Assembly (NCBI GenBank): GCA_016927475.1
Contig: JAFGMO010000002.1
Span: forward strand, 62,001 to 126,000
Origin: Candidatus Aminicenantota bacterium
GTDB taxonomy: Bacteria > Acidobacteriota > Aminicenantia > Aminicenantales > Aminicenantaceae
Reading direction: 5' to 3'
DNA: 64,000 nucleotides
Of the stretch, positions 63,823 through 64,000 are shown one piece after another. Within the stretch, counting starts at the first letter, position 1; each line of letters starts with the position of its first letter. Below the pieces are notes generated by a model. It saw nothing but the letters and a program-made list of their open reading frames with translations, did not search any database and was not told the origin of the DNA. Position numbers and translations under genes: made by a program.

Positions 63823-64000
63823 TTGCAATTAAAAACCTTAACCCTTCGCCTGACGGGCGATTGCAACTTCAGATGCCGTTACTGCTACTCAACCAAATCT
63901 TCCTGTTCATTAAGTTACACCTCGGCGCGAAAAGCCATAGACATTTTTTACCCGTGTTTTACACATAATTATCACCTGATTTTTTACGGAGGCGAACCCC
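63823..64000 (+). CDS. Radical SAM protein, N-terminal part, cut by the window edge
   Basis: The frame is open to the right edge. The radical SAM cluster motif is present as C-x3-C-x2-C in GDCNFRCRYCYSTK, preceded by LKTLTLRLT, and the GGEP motif appears in FYGGEP at the very end. The pattern is that of SPASM/twitch peptide-modifying enzymes. No ATG or GTG precedes the motif in frame, so I place the start at TTG 63823; this is uncertain because the GGAGG at 63784-63788 is far upstream. The frame is the same as that of the peptide, separated only by its TGA stop. The C-terminal SPASM region lies outside the window. Confidence 0.85.
   Translation, partial: MQLKTLTLRLTGDCNFRCRYCYSTKSSCSLSYTSARKAIDIFYPCFTHNYHLIFYGGEP

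Overview
The window is a 64-kb piece of a bacterial chromosome, densely packed and with moderate G+C by eye. The organism is diderm: it has two RND efflux permeases, signal-peptide proteases and HflKC. It looks anaerobic or fermentative, with pyruvate:ferredoxin oxidoreductase and an oxygen-sensitive glycyl radical enzyme. Several features recall uncultured Acidobacteriota-like lineages, especially Candidatus Aminicenantes: the HTH-TM-TPR protein, orphan FtsX/MacB-type permeases, LysW-dependent amino acid synthesis and small dispersed intergenic repeats. That placement is an inference from gene style, not a proof. No rRNA, CRISPR array, prophage or transposase gene is visible.

Layout. 1-8.4 kb: the 3' part of a monomeric isocitrate dehydrogenase, a convergent NtrC-type regulator, a K+ channel with an RCK domain, an active/inactive M16 peptidase pair, and an Xaa-Pro aminopeptidase. 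7.0-11.8 kb (minus): an apparent operon of glycyl-radical activase, HypD-like trans-4-hydroxyproline dehydratase and Xaa-Pro aminopeptidase. 12.0-18.4 kb: a decayed DUF362 gene, a toroid-like hypothetical protein, and two divergent FtsX-type permeases. 18.3-26.0 kb: an ACT-domain protein, then a tightly overlapping LysW operon (lysW, homocitrate-synthase-like, lysX, lysY, a class II glutamine amidotransferase, lysZ, lysJ) behind a near-consensus sigma-70 promoter, then a GntR/FCD regulator. 26.5-36.6 kb: a signalling island of two single-domain receivers bracketing four histidine kinases. 36.8-42.7 kb (minus): nifJ, then dnaX-ybaB-recR; dnaX carries an A9G slippery run. 42.9-54.9 kb: central metabolism and housekeeping (DMT transporter, malic enzyme, FMN-binding protein, ornithine aminotransferase, homoserine dehydrogenase, tadA, threonine synthase, hflKC, D-cysteine desulfhydrase-like) and two tRNA-Ser genes. 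55.0-61.4 kb (minus): two overlapping RND permeases. 61.8-64.0 kb: an HTH-TM-TPR protein, a 64-residue peptide ending in Gly-Gly-Gly, and the start of a radical SAM protein.

Main points. (1) The right edge looks like an undescribed radical-SAM peptide (RiPP-type) operon. (2) The LysW operon contains a class II glutamine amidotransferase that I do not know as a pathway component. (3) Hydroxyproline dehydratase with an Xaa-Pro peptidase suggests use of collagen-type peptides; HypD and the RocD-like enzyme would meet at pyrroline-5-carboxylate. (4) The same 12-bp site lies about 35 bp upstream of both the hydroxyproline operon and the GntR gene, suggesting a regulator-target link. (5) Many intergenic gaps hold related short repeats with terminal inverted repeats.
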